Made by a program: the position numbers and the translations under genes. A stretch of 64,000 nt of DNA from Microcebus murinus (taxonomy: Eukaryota > Chordata > Mammalia > Primates > Cheirogaleidae), in assembly GCF_040939455.1 (NCBI RefSeq), contig NC_134107.1:13331537-13395536 (forward strand), read 5' to 3'. The notes under the pieces are model-generated. The model worked only from the letters and a program-made list of their open reading frames with translations, was not told the DNA's origin and made no database searches. Positions 22,087 through 64,000 of this stretch are shown here, in pieces; the stretch's first letter is position 1, and every line of letters starts with the position of its first letter.

Positions 22087-22789
22087 GTAAGATTCGCTCT
22101 AAGAGGGGGTCTGGCCGCGTGTCAGCTCCGGGGCAGCCGCTCTACTGGGGCGACGACGGGCGGGGGGAAGGGAACCAGGGGCGAGCGGCAAGTCCTGCCG
22201 GCCCGGCTCCGGGTGAGCGAATACCTTGCTGTCCAATCAGGAAAACCCCTGTTGAGAAAGACGTCGGCTTTAGCTAATCAGTGCTTGCAGTCTTCCAGAA
22301 GGCGGAACTTGGCAAGGGGGGTGGGACTTCCTGTTTCAAATAAACACCTAGAGGTTTCCCCCTCCGCCCACCGAAGTGTGTCCCTCTCCGGAGGTCAGTC
22401 ACCGTTTCTCCCTGAGGGATCGAAGGAAACCAAGGATACGAAAGGACCGGGTTAGGGCCTGGGGCAGTTGCACAAACCGGGCTGGAGTCTCAGGGCCACG
22501 GGACCTGGCTCTGGGTCAGTCTCTGCTTCAGGGTCCCCGGGCCCGCGCTCTGGTCGCCAGAGCCAAGTTGGAAGAAGAGTCTGAGGAGGGTTCGACGTGG
22601 GCCAGGGAGGAAGCGGGGCCCTTTCTGGTGTGGGCCAGCCCCAGGATCTGCGAGCGCCTTGGGCGCGAAAGTCCATACCAAGTGAAAGGGTCCGAGAATT
22701 TTGCTGGTTAACGGGGGATTTTGTGGGGAAGGAAGCTGCCTGGGGAATGACACTCTCCCCTCCACAACAGTCCGAGGTTATGCGTCTCA

Positions 22790-46303
<23,514 letters not shown>

Positions 46304-47790
46304 ACCCTGTTCACTCTGAGGCAGTCCATGAGGGTTTGGGACCCTCCTAGGAAGGCAGGTGGCCAGTGCTGCCACTGAGCCTGTGCAGGGTACTTGGGAG
46401 AAAGGCCCTGCTTTCCTGGAACTGCTAGGAATGGCCACTGCCCATGATCTCCCACTCCTTGTTTCTGGCCACCCTGTCCTCCCCTCAGCACCCTCAGGCC
46501 CATGAAACACACACAGCTCTGAATTTGGACTCTGCTGTGAAGTGGCTGGAAGAGAGCGGAGGCCAGCTGGGGGTCAGTAGGGGAAGTTGTCTCCACTAGG
46601 AAATTTTTATAAACCCTCCCCAGCCTCTCCCAAATGAAACTTTGGCAGCAAGGGGAAATGATGCCCTTGCCCACCTCCTGTGAGTGAGGAGAGGAAGCAA
46701 AACTGTCCCAGGGACCAACTTTCCCATCTGGGTTATAACTTGTGACCTCTTGTTCCTCTCTTCACCATGTGAGGCAGGGGGCCCTGAGCCCTTCAGCTGC
46801 CTGCACAACCCCTGACATTGGCTGCTGGTGACTCAATCTGCCAAATGTGCAGCAGTCCGTTTTCTCCCAATTACAGCAAGACTGTCAGCCTCACTAGCAA
46901 TGTCATCATTTCTGGGTGGGAGCGTCGAAGGGCCTAGGCAGTGAGTGGAGTGAGCCCACTGCCCACTACTAGAACTGAAAGGGTTGGGCTCATGGCTCTG
47001 AGGGACCCCACTGCTGACCCAGTCAGCTTTGGGCTCTGTCCACATAGCTGCCTACAGGCAGGGGATAACCAAATGCGGCAACACCTCATTAGCATGGAAA
47101 CTTCCTTGCAAATATGGCAAATACGGGAGCAGGATCCCAGAGTGGACCCTCGATTGGTGGCAACCTCCAGGACCATCTCAAGCGCTGTTTGGACCTGTAT
47201 CATCTGTATCCTCCAACCAGTTGGCCCTAATTCTTCCTTGAACTGAGTGAGGCAGGAGTTCTGCCTGCTGCCAGGAGCAGAGTGAAGAATTTTTTCCAAG
47301 TTCCAGCAGAGTCACTTGGTTCTCTCCAAGCCCCTCACCAAATCCAAGCCAGTCACGAAGAAATGGAGGAGAGACCTGGCTTGATTACCCTCTCCCCAGG
47401 GAGATTAATGTGCTGCTTTGCCCTTCCTGACCAGAACCACACAGCCACAATATTTTGAGGTCACTTGAGTCGCTCATCCCACAAGAAGTTCAAGCTATAG
47501 AGAGAACAATCATCACTGTACTCGGGCTGGTCCTAGTATTTTAGGGGATCTGGGAGAGCCTGTAGCCTCCTGCATTTTAAAATTTCCTCTCTATTTGGCA
47601 CCTCTTCGAGTGGTCTACCACTGCTGGCTAGCTTCTCTGCCCCATTGACACAGGGTGGGGGGCTAGCATGGCACACCAGTGATGGGTGGGGCTTGTGAAG
47701 ACAGTGCTCATCAAAGCCCTGACTGCTGTCTCATTTGACTCAGCAACTCTGGGGGGGGAATGTGTAGAACAAATTTATTTCACAAATATT
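46304..47790 (+). other. STX5 3' UTR and STX5-NXF1 intergenic region
   Basis: Non-repetitive sequence follows the STX5 stop. Several ORFs (up to 201 codons on the minus strand) overlap the last STX5 exon in antisense and have no support. No AATAAA or ATTAAA was found, so the STX5 3' end cannot be placed. Confidence 0.45.
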
Positions 47791-47794
47791 TGTG

Positions 47795-48440
47795 GGGTTG
47801 CCTTTTTGTTTTTTGAGACAGCTTCTGTTTCCTGGGATGGAGTGCAGTGGAATCATCAATAACACTGCCACCTCAAATCCCAGCTCAACTGGTTCTCCCA
47901 TCTCAGCCTCCAGAGTAGTTGGGACTACAGGTGTCATGCCACCATGCCCGGATAATTTTTCTAGTTTTTGTAGGGGCGGGGGTCTTGCTATGTTGTCCAG
48001 GCTGGTATCAAACTCCTGGCTTCAAGAAATCTCCAGCCTGAGGCTCGGCGTGGTGGCTCACGCCTGTAATTCTAGCACTCTGGGAGGCCGAGGCGGGCGG
48101 ATAGCTCGAGGTCAGGAGTTCGCAACCAGCCTGAGCAAGAGCTAGACACTGTCTCTACTATAAATAGAAAGAAATTAGTTGGCCAACTAATATATATAGA
48201 AAAAATGAGCCGAGCATGGTGGCGCATGCCTGTAGTCCCAGCTACTCGGGAGGCTGAGGCAGGAGGATTGCTTCAGCCCAGGAATTTGAGGTTGCTGTGA
48301 GCTAGGCTAACGCCACGCCACTCAGTGTAGCCTGGGCAACAAAGCGAGACTCTGTCTCAAAAAAAAAAAAACCCAGAAATCTCCAGCCTGGGCCTCCCAA
48401 AGTGCTGGGCTTAACAGGTGTGAGCTACCGAGCCTGGCCT
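47795..48440 (-). mobile_element. AluJ-like SINE, inverse, interrupted by a younger copy
   Basis: Pieces 47805-48041 and 48388-48440. AGAAATCTCCAGCCTG occurs on both sides of the inserted copy as a perfect 16-bp TSD. Confidence 0.85.
48042..48371 (+). mobile_element. Lemur-type Alu SINE, nested, with 16-bp TSD
   Basis: Complete plus-strand dimer in an inverse AluJ; A13 tail and canonical linker. Confidence 0.93.
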
Positions 48441-48699
48441 ATTCAGTTTCTACTGTGTGCTGGTGTGATACTGAGCCAGGCGCTGGAGAAAAAGAGCCAT
48501 GAATTAAGGTTCCTGTTCCCACTAGTTCAGTTTTGTGATTATTAATTCATTTAACAGCCGAGGAAAGCCGGGCCTAGGTCTTCAGCTGGGAAGGAGCTGA
48601 GCCGAGAAACACTGCCCAGATTCCGCTAGGGGTTTGTGAGCGATCACTCCCACTCCAAGGCCAGATCCCCAATTCTTGGAAGCCCTTCCTGCGGGCCCC

Positions 48700-49083
48700 T
48701 ACCCCACGCAGTTGCAGTCTTCCGCAGCCTGCGCTTCGCTCCAGCATTAACTCTGCAGCTGCCGAGTTCTCTGCGGAGGGCTGGGGAGGGGCGGGGACTA
48801 CCCGGCCTCGAGCCCCGCCTTCGCGAGCGCAGGTCTTGGGCGGGGCGTGGAGGGCCGGCCCCCGCCCTCCGCGCGGCTGCCGAAAATGTGCGCACGCGCA
48901 GCGGCGGAGCTCCCTCCCCGCGCCGCTCTCCTAGCCTGGGAACGTCAGCTGCGCGCGACGTGCTTCGCGGATAAATGCGGTGGCGCCCGGCGTAGGAGAG
49001 CTTCGATCCTGAGCGCCTGGGCGTTCGGACGTTTGGAGGCGTCGCGGCTCGCGCCTGAGCCCGCCCCTGCTCTTCGCTGTGCC
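48700..49083 (+). promoter_or_regulatory. NXF1 CpG-island promoter and 5' UTR
   Basis: GC-rich, TATA-less sequence with GGGGCGGGG (Sp1) near 48790, an NRF1 palindrome TGCGCACGCGCA at 48889-48900, and a leader up to GCTGTGCCATGG. ORFs here are CpG artefacts. Confidence 0.75.
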
Positions 49084-59086
<10,003 letters not shown>

Positions 59087-59371
59087 TCCACAGTCCTGTC
59101 TCAGAAGAAGCCCTCCTGTAAATAGCCCTTGGATATTATTGTCTCGTTATCATCTCTGTCGCCCCTGTCCGGCCTGAGGCCACCCTGTGACTGTGACTGA
59201 GGAGGGAGAGCTGCTGGACCCCTCTCCTCACCTGCCTTCTGGAAGACTTCCAGAAGATTGAGCCTCACTGGTGCCAGGAAGCCAAAGCTTACTTTGTAGA
59301 ACTGACACTAAACTACCCGAAGGACTTAGGTGCTTTGTGTACTTAACCCCAGGATCCCCCTTACTTTTTAA

Positions 59372-59377
59372 GATAAA
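59372..59377 (+). terminator. Likely NXF1 poly(A) signal, variant GATAAA
   Basis: AAGATAAAG lies 286 nt after the NXF1 stop, before a GT-rich stretch (ttgtatttcgtgtcatgcgtg in two parts). No AATAAA is present between the stop and the TMEM223 promoter. Confidence 0.6.
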
Positions 59378-59454
59378 GAGTGACCTTGTATTTCGTGTCA
59401 TGCGTGCTGGATCTTTTCTCCTCGGGCCAGCCAGAGCCGGAGGGCGGGCTCCGC

Positions 59455-59525
59455 CCAGCGGGTGAGCCTGAGGGGCGGGCAAGCGGCGCAGGAAGTCCCG
59501 CCCCGGAAGTGGGCTGGCGCGGGGC
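59455..59525 (+). promoter_or_regulatory. TMEM223 promoter with ETS sites
   Basis: CCGGAAGT at 59503-59510 and AGGAAGTCCC just before it lie within a CpG-rich 70 bp upstream of the ATG; GGGGCGGG Sp1 box near 59472. Confidence 0.7.
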
Positions 59526-60470
59526 ATGGCGGCGGTGTGGCTCCGCTGGCCCGCGGGGCTGACGGTCGCGCTGCGGCCCCTGCTCACGCGCCGGTTCTTG
59601 TACGACGCGACCCCGCCACAGGACGTGCTGCTGTTCAAGCATGAACGGGGCCGCCGCTTCGCAGTCCTCGGGCTTTTCTGCGCCAGCCAGGGCGTCTTCT
59701 GGGCCTCCCTGGCTGTGGCAACGTTGTCCCGGCCCCCGGTCCCTGTGCAGCCTCTGGACGCGGAGGCCCCGGATGGTGGCCCCTTCGACCTGCGCTCCGG
59801 GCTCTGGCGCTACGGGCTGGCAGTCGGCTGCGGCGCCATCGGTAAGGCGTGGGATGGCTGGGTGCGACTCTGCCTACTCGAGGAATAAGGGGCTTCCTGT
59901 CTCAAACGAGCAGTAGTGGCGGGAGGGCTACCCCCATACTTTGGAGTTCTGAAGGCCTCGAATATCCTGCCCTACCCAGTTCTTGGCTAAGGTCTGCCCC
60001 ACACTCTGCAGCCTGGATGTCTGTTAAGGTTGTGGAGAGGAGTAACTAAAGATTCTGGGGTGTGAGAAGAGCTCAGTATATGTTAACTGTCAACACAATT
60101 TCTTTTATTCAGGGGCACTGGAAGGTGCTTAGCCCTCCAGTGAGAACCCCACACCCCAAACTTTGCTCTTCCTGCAGGAGCCCTGGTAGTTGGTGCCAGT
60201 CTTCTCTTCTCCCTTCGTTCTGTGCGCTCAGTGATGCTTCGAGCTGGAGGACAGCAGGTGACCCTCACCACTCATGCCCCTTTTGGCTTGGGGGCCCATT
60301 TCACTGTTCCCTTGAACCAGGTATCATGCATGGCCCACCGGGGTGAAGTCCCTGCCATGTTGCCTCTGAAGATCAAAGGCCGGCGCTTCTATTTCCTCCT
60401 GGACAAAGCTGGATACTTCCCCAACACCAAACTCTTTGACAATACTGTGGGTGCCTACCGGAGCTTGTGA
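59526..60470 (+). CDS. TMEM223: TMEM223, mitochondrial inner-membrane protein
   Basis: Two exons (59526-59841 and 60178-60470; phase-1 junction) give 202 codons, the length I know for primate TMEM223. It starts MAAVWLRWPAGLTVALRPLL, a basic, Ala/Leu-rich N-terminus of mitochondrial type, followed by an Arg-rich part, a first membrane helix (FAVLGLFCASQGVFWASLAV) and a second in exon 2 (GALVVGASLLFSLRSV). The C-terminal half is soluble and ends GYFPNTKLFDNTVGAYRSL. Family knowledge: it associates with the mitoribosome and supports COX1 translation and complex IV assembly. The start is only 440 nt from the NXF1 stop, and the gene is tail-to-tail with TMEM179B. AATAAA at 60579-60584. Confidence 0.96.
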
Positions 60471-60578
60471 AGAAACCACCTCAGGTCACTTGCCTCTCCC
60501 AGAGGGGGACAGAAACTAAACCTTAGGATGACGTGACAACCTGGCTCATGCAAGGAGGCCCAAGACTCATTAATAACA

Positions 60579-60584
60579 AATAAA
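60579..60584 (+). terminator. TMEM223 poly(A) signal AATAAA
   Basis: Located 109 nt after the stop. Confidence 0.85.
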
Positions 60585-60680
60585 GGAGCAGTCATTCCAT
60601 GCAAAGGCTGCTGCCTGACAGTACATCTAAATTTCCATCCATGTCTCTTTAGCCTTTCCTCCTTCCTTCCATCTACTTGC

Positions 60681-60686
60681 TTTAAT
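60681..60686 (-). terminator. Candidate TMEM179B poly(A) signal ATTAAA (minus)
   Basis: Plus-strand TTTAAT at this site reads ATTAAA on the minus strand, about 215 nt past the TMEM179B stop. It is about 100 nt from the opposing TMEM223 signal. Confidence 0.5.
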
Positions 60687-60897
60687 ATCAAGAACTCAGT
60701 ACCAAGAGGAAGAAAGTAATATAATATTTTGGTACAAAAACAGCTATGGGAAGAGAGGTGTGGGGGGGCCTGTCATCATGTTTCCCTCGTGGAGGGAAAA
60801 TGGAGGCTCCCAGCATAAACAGGGCAATGTGGGGGCAAGAGGATTGCAGGCACTTGGGCTCGGAGTCTTTGGCTGCAAGAAGCACTCTGGTTACTCT

Positions 60898-62993
60898 TCA
60901 GGAATGGGAAAGGCGTGGCCCAACGAGAGCATCTGTCTCAGAGCTCCACTCAGGGTCCCCCCACTCCAGAGGCCGGTATGGGGTAGCTTCAGACTTCCAC
61001 TGCATGATCTGGAGCACCAAGACCACACACCACAGTACCAAATTCACCCAAGAAGAGGTCTGTGGGAGACAGGAACAGGAGTGTGAGGAATGGGGTCATC
61101 ACAGATCCAGTCCTTCCCACCCACACCTTTCTTATCTGTTTGGTGTCAAACTGACAAGCCCCTAAGCTTCTCTCAAGTCTCTTACTGGTAGGCCAAGCCC
61201 AGGTGAGGACCTTTACAGTACAAATACTTAAAATGAATATCTATGTATCTCTGTGTCTTCACCCAGTCTTTCATATTCCAGGGCCTCACTTCAGCATTGT
61301 GTAGGTTGGAGTAAAACTGCAGAGCTGTTCCAGGGGGTGTCCATGGAATTTTCTGGGCTTCAGAGCAGCTGTGAGGTCAAAAAGACAGTTGTGAGTAAAG
61401 GGGGGTATACACACCTGTGCCCAGGTACCCTTTAAGATTAGAGCAACTGGTGGGGATAAAAAGAGAAGTTGCAGGGCCCACTTGGCAGAAGGACGGTAGA
61501 CAACCCAGCCAGGCTTCCCTCCCTCTGTCATTACCTAATTGTATTGTTCAGGGAGACAATGGAGTTGCAGAAGGAACTGGTGCCAAATCGAAGGATACAG
61601 GCAGACACTAAGATCAGGAAGATGGCTATAGCTGAGAAGACCAGTGCAATGCGGAGCCCTATAGGACCTCTGTGAGGAGGAAAGAGCAAGCTTTGTGGCA
61701 GAGATGGGACACATCCCACCTTAGCCCTTGACCCTCAGGGTGGAGCGGTCACCTGTGGGAGTCCTCGATGCAGCTGCTGTAGACCCAGAAGAGCAGAAGC
61801 AGGAGGCAGTAGAGGGCCAGGAGACCAGAAGCCCCAGCTACAAAGTAGCAGAGGGATGGGGCCGATGGGTGGGATAAGGCCAGGGAGGAGCCATTCAGAG
61901 CAGCCACACCATACAGTGGACAGCTGCCCCTGAAGGAACCCTGTGAAGAAAAGCTGCTGAGTCCTAGATTTCAGGTTAGTGCCTCTGGATGCAAGCTCAT
62001 GGCAAGTGTTGGGGATAACCTAGGCCAGGACCACTCGATAAGTTACTTGTGCATTGTCAATTCCTACTTAGATAAGTCCTGTATTATATGCCAAGAAAGA
62101 AGAAAAATAAAAAAAAATAATAAAAAAATTCCTACTTAGGGGACAGGAAGATTGGAGGAGAGAGCCCATTGGGGAAACACAGCTGCAGTGGCCAGAAGGA
62201 TCAGGAAATAGGCTTTAACAGAAATGTCACAAGATCCGGTCTCCCCTCTGCAGGAATCCTACAGTAAATTCATATCTGTGTAACCTTCAACAACTATCTC
62301 TGATGTTAAATCTTCAAAATAGGTATACTAGTGCTTACTTTATGGGGCTTAAATCAACGCGTGTTTATTAACAAGACTGGCTGGCTGGAGTAAACATTCA
62401 ATGTAAATTACTGGCTTCTGCCTAACGGAAGCGTTTTCTACATCGCTGTTTTGTCATTTAACACGTTGTGTTGCAATCATGTGGTGGCTTAATCAATCAT
62501 CTCCTCTTCACTATGTATTATTCCTCGGCAAAGCTAAGCACAATGGCTTCTGATTTAACAGATGGAGGCAGGGCCTGGGCCAACTTCTGTTTCAAAACCA
62601 GGGTAAGGCTATGCAGCAGGAGCCACCAGGCCCGAATGTCTGGTGCTGTGACATATTCTTGATAACTTGTCCCTCTGGAGAGCGAACGACTTCTTAGTAT
62701 GACCTAGTCGGGCGGACCAGAGTGCGATTAACGTCACTGCATTTCAGCTGTAGGCTGGCGCCCGCCAGGCCTCACAACTCCTAGCAGCAGCAAGCGGGGC
62801 CAAAAAGCAGTAGTGGCTTCTTCAAGTCAGGATCAGCCAGCCCCCCAGCCTACCCGACCCGGCCCGGCCCCAGGCCGGCCCCGCCCCGCAGCCGCACCTG
62901 GGTCCGGGTCAGCGCCGCGGCCGCCACGGCCCCGCATAGGAAGGCGGCAGCGAAGAGCACGAGCTCGACGCGCAGCAGCCAGGGCAGCGCCAT
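60898..62993 (-). CDS. TMEM179B: TMEM179B, four-pass membrane protein
   Basis: Five minus-strand exons give 219 codons, matching the human length: 62898-62993, 61753-61940, 61535-61669, 61290-61368, 60898-61059. It begins MALPWLLRVELVLFAAAFLC (helix 1), then CYFVAGASGLLALYCLLLLL (helix 2), GLRIALVFSAIAIFLILVS (helix 3) and SWVNLVLWCVVLVLQIM (helix 4), ending ETDALVGPRLSHS. All junctions are GT-AG and phases agree. The ATG at 62993 is preferred to the in-frame one at 63032 because it matches the family and starts at the hydrophobic helix. Function is unknown; it resembles TMEM179 and is probably in vesicle or plasma membranes. Transcription is from the 131-bp gap next to TAF6L. Confidence 0.95.
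62270..62410 (+). repeat. MIR-type SINE remnant in TMEM179B intron 1
   Basis: 'cttcaacaactatctctgat' and 'atcttcaaaataggtatact' have the layout of a MIR 3' part. Confidence 0.5.
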
Positions 62994-63081
62994 GGCGCCC
63001 CAGCCACCAGGAAGCGCCGCCGCAGGAGCCAACCGCCCAAGCCCCGCCTCATCCGGCGCGACTCACGAGCGCGGGCGCGTC

Positions 63082-63101
63082 ACTTCCGGGCGGGCTTTAT
63101 T
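63082..63101 (-). promoter_or_regulatory. Overlap of TMEM179B ETS promoter site and TAF6L poly(A) signal
   Basis: ACTTCCGG at 63082-63089 (CCGGAAGT on the minus strand) belongs to the TMEM179B promoter. TTTATT at 63096-63101 is AATAAA on the minus strand, 24 nt after the TAF6L stop. The two signals are only 6 bp apart. Confidence 0.8.
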
Positions 63102-63124
63102 TACAGAGGCGGGGTGCGCGCCGC

Positions 63125-63901
63125 TCAGAGCGGCAGGTACAGCGAGTAGTCTGAGAGCGCCCAGCGGCGGGCGGGGCGGCCGGTGCGGCCGATCATGGGC
63201 AGCTTCTGCACGTAGCGGGAGGCCGGGCTGGGCCCGTAGGGCGCGGGGAAGGCAGTCTGGAAAAGGCGCCCGCGGCAGCGCCTCCCGGCCTGCCGCCCGG
63301 CGATGATAAACCGGAAGTGGGGGGCGCCGCGCGGGGCGAAGCGGCTCTTCTGGAAGACGTCGCGGGTGCCGGCGCCGGGACCTTGCTGCCGGGGCGCCCC
63401 CCGCGCTCGGTGCACACGCGGCAGCGGCCTGCTCTCAGAGGCGGTGGGCGCGGAAGCCGACGGGGGGCCGCCGCCGCCTCCTCGAGGGCTCTCGTCGCCC
63501 TGCGGGCTGACCATGGCGCTGACGGTCAGCTGGGGCATCTTCCGCACCGAGTCGGGGGCGGCGGCTGGCTCCTTCTTGTCCCCGGGCGGCCGCGGGGGCG
63601 TGGGGGCGGGCTGGCCTGTGCCGAAGCGAGTTGCCAGACTGTCACCGAAGAAGGCGTAGAGCTCCCGGTAGATGTCCGCCAGGGTCACCGAAGGAGAAGG
63701 ATCCTCTGGCCCCGCGCCCCCTGGTGGCAGCGGGAGTCCAGACCCAAAGCCTGGCTCTGCACCGCCACCGGAGGGGGACTCTTGCAGGAGAAGGCTGTCC
63801 CAAGGCAGGTCGTCCGGACGCCGGCACCCCCTGCCGCTTTGGCCACTCCTGTTGGGCTCTGCTGCCTGGGCCTTCATCTTCAGCAGTCGCTCTACGGCCA
63901 C
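63125..63901 (-). CDS. TAF6L: TAF6L, last coding exon (C-terminal 258 residues), partial
   Basis: The minus-strand exon starts after acceptor CTCTTACAG at 63902-63910 with VAVERLLKMKAQAAEPNR and stops at 63127-63125 after RRWALSDYSLYLPL. The rest of the gene, including the histone-fold and HEAT-repeat parts, is beyond the right edge; 63902-64000 is intron. This C-terminal region has a short folded segment (LADIYRELYAFFGDSLATRF) and a long Pro/Arg/Gly-rich low-complexity region. Family knowledge: TAF6L is the TAF6-like subunit of SAGA/PCAF histone acetyltransferase complexes. The 3' UTR is predicted to be under 50 nt. Confidence 0.95.
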   Translation of the reverse strand: MAVERLLKMKAQAAEPNRSGQSGRGCRRPDDLPWDSLLLQESPSGGGAEPGFGSGLPLPPGGAGPEDPSPSVTLADIYRELYAFFGDSLATRFGTGQPAPTPPRPPGDKKEPAAAPDSVRKMPQLTVSAMVSPQGDESPRGGGGGPPSASAPTASESRPLPRVHRARGAPRQQGPGAGTRDVFQKSRFAPRGAPHFRFIIAGRQAGRRCRGRLFQTAFPAPYGPSPASRYVQKLPMIGRTGRPARRWALSDYSLYLPL

Positions 63902-64000
63902 CTGTAAGAGCAGGGGACTGCGATAGACAAGAACTGGGAGGAATCTGGGCCCACCAACTATTCCAAAGTAAGCCCGCTGAGTTGCTGACCTCAAATAGGG

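Noticed and set aside
63317..63907. 196-codon plus-strand ORF opposite TAF6L
   Set aside because: It mirrors the TAF6L low-complexity exon; no independent signals.

Overview
This is vertebrate nuclear DNA, almost certainly from a strepsirrhine primate and probably a lemur. The genes are spliced with GT-AG introns and their encoded proteins are near-identical to the primate orthologues I know. The window is crowded with dimeric Alu-type SINEs carrying 'cctagcactctgggaggc', and most have an extra linker tract ('ataaatagaaagaaatta') that I associate with lemur Alu copies; the species call rests on that inference. The gene order matches human 11q12.3 in reverse: SLC3A2 (-), SNHG1 (+), RNU2-2 (+), WDR74 (+), TEX54 (+), STX5 (+), NXF1 (+), TMEM223 (+), TMEM179B (-), TAF6L (-, partial).

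Layout. 1-787: MIR remnant, first coding exon of the long SLC3A2 form on the minus strand, and a CpG-rich divergent promoter. 783-4662: SNHG1, with SNORD25, 26, 27, 28, 29, 30, 31 and 22 in its introns and a second, C-box-less U22-like segment. 4.7-12.9 kb: gene-free, SINE-rich, with a MaLR-like LTR and a retroviral-type 3' end that contains an element like a constitutive transport element (CTE). 12.89-13.18 kb: a complete U2 gene (PSE, coding region, 3' box). 15.4-21.06 kb: WDR74 (11 exons, 385 aa). 21.2-21.7 kb: TEX54. 21.8-46.3 kb: STX5 (355 aa), whose 15.9-kb intron 10 is a sink for SINEs, a Tigger element, a hAT MITE and a U6 pseudogene. 48.9-59.4 kb: NXF1 (21 exons, 618 aa), with the CTE in intron 10 and a U4 retropseudogene in intron 16. 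59.5-60.6 kb: TMEM223 (202 aa). 60.9-63.0 kb: TMEM179B (219 aa, minus). 63.1-64.0 kb: the last coding exon of TAF6L (minus).

Functionally the block is rich in RNA metabolism: snoRNAs for rRNA methylation and processing (SNHG1), the branch-point-recognising U2 snRNA, a 60S biogenesis factor (WDR74), the bulk mRNA export receptor (NXF1) and a SAGA subunit (TAF6L), plus Golgi SNARE and membrane proteins (STX5, TMEM223, TMEM179B, SLC3A2). Intergenic gaps at the TAF6L-TMEM179B-TMEM223-NXF1 end are only about 100-400 bp.

The most interesting signal is a pair of CTE-like RNA elements about 43 kb apart. One is in NXF1 intron 10, where a retained intron would encode a 355-aa short NXF1. The other is next to an LTR-like poly(A) region at 11 kb. 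They share the two conserved internal-loop strands and a replaced but still pairing hairpin.
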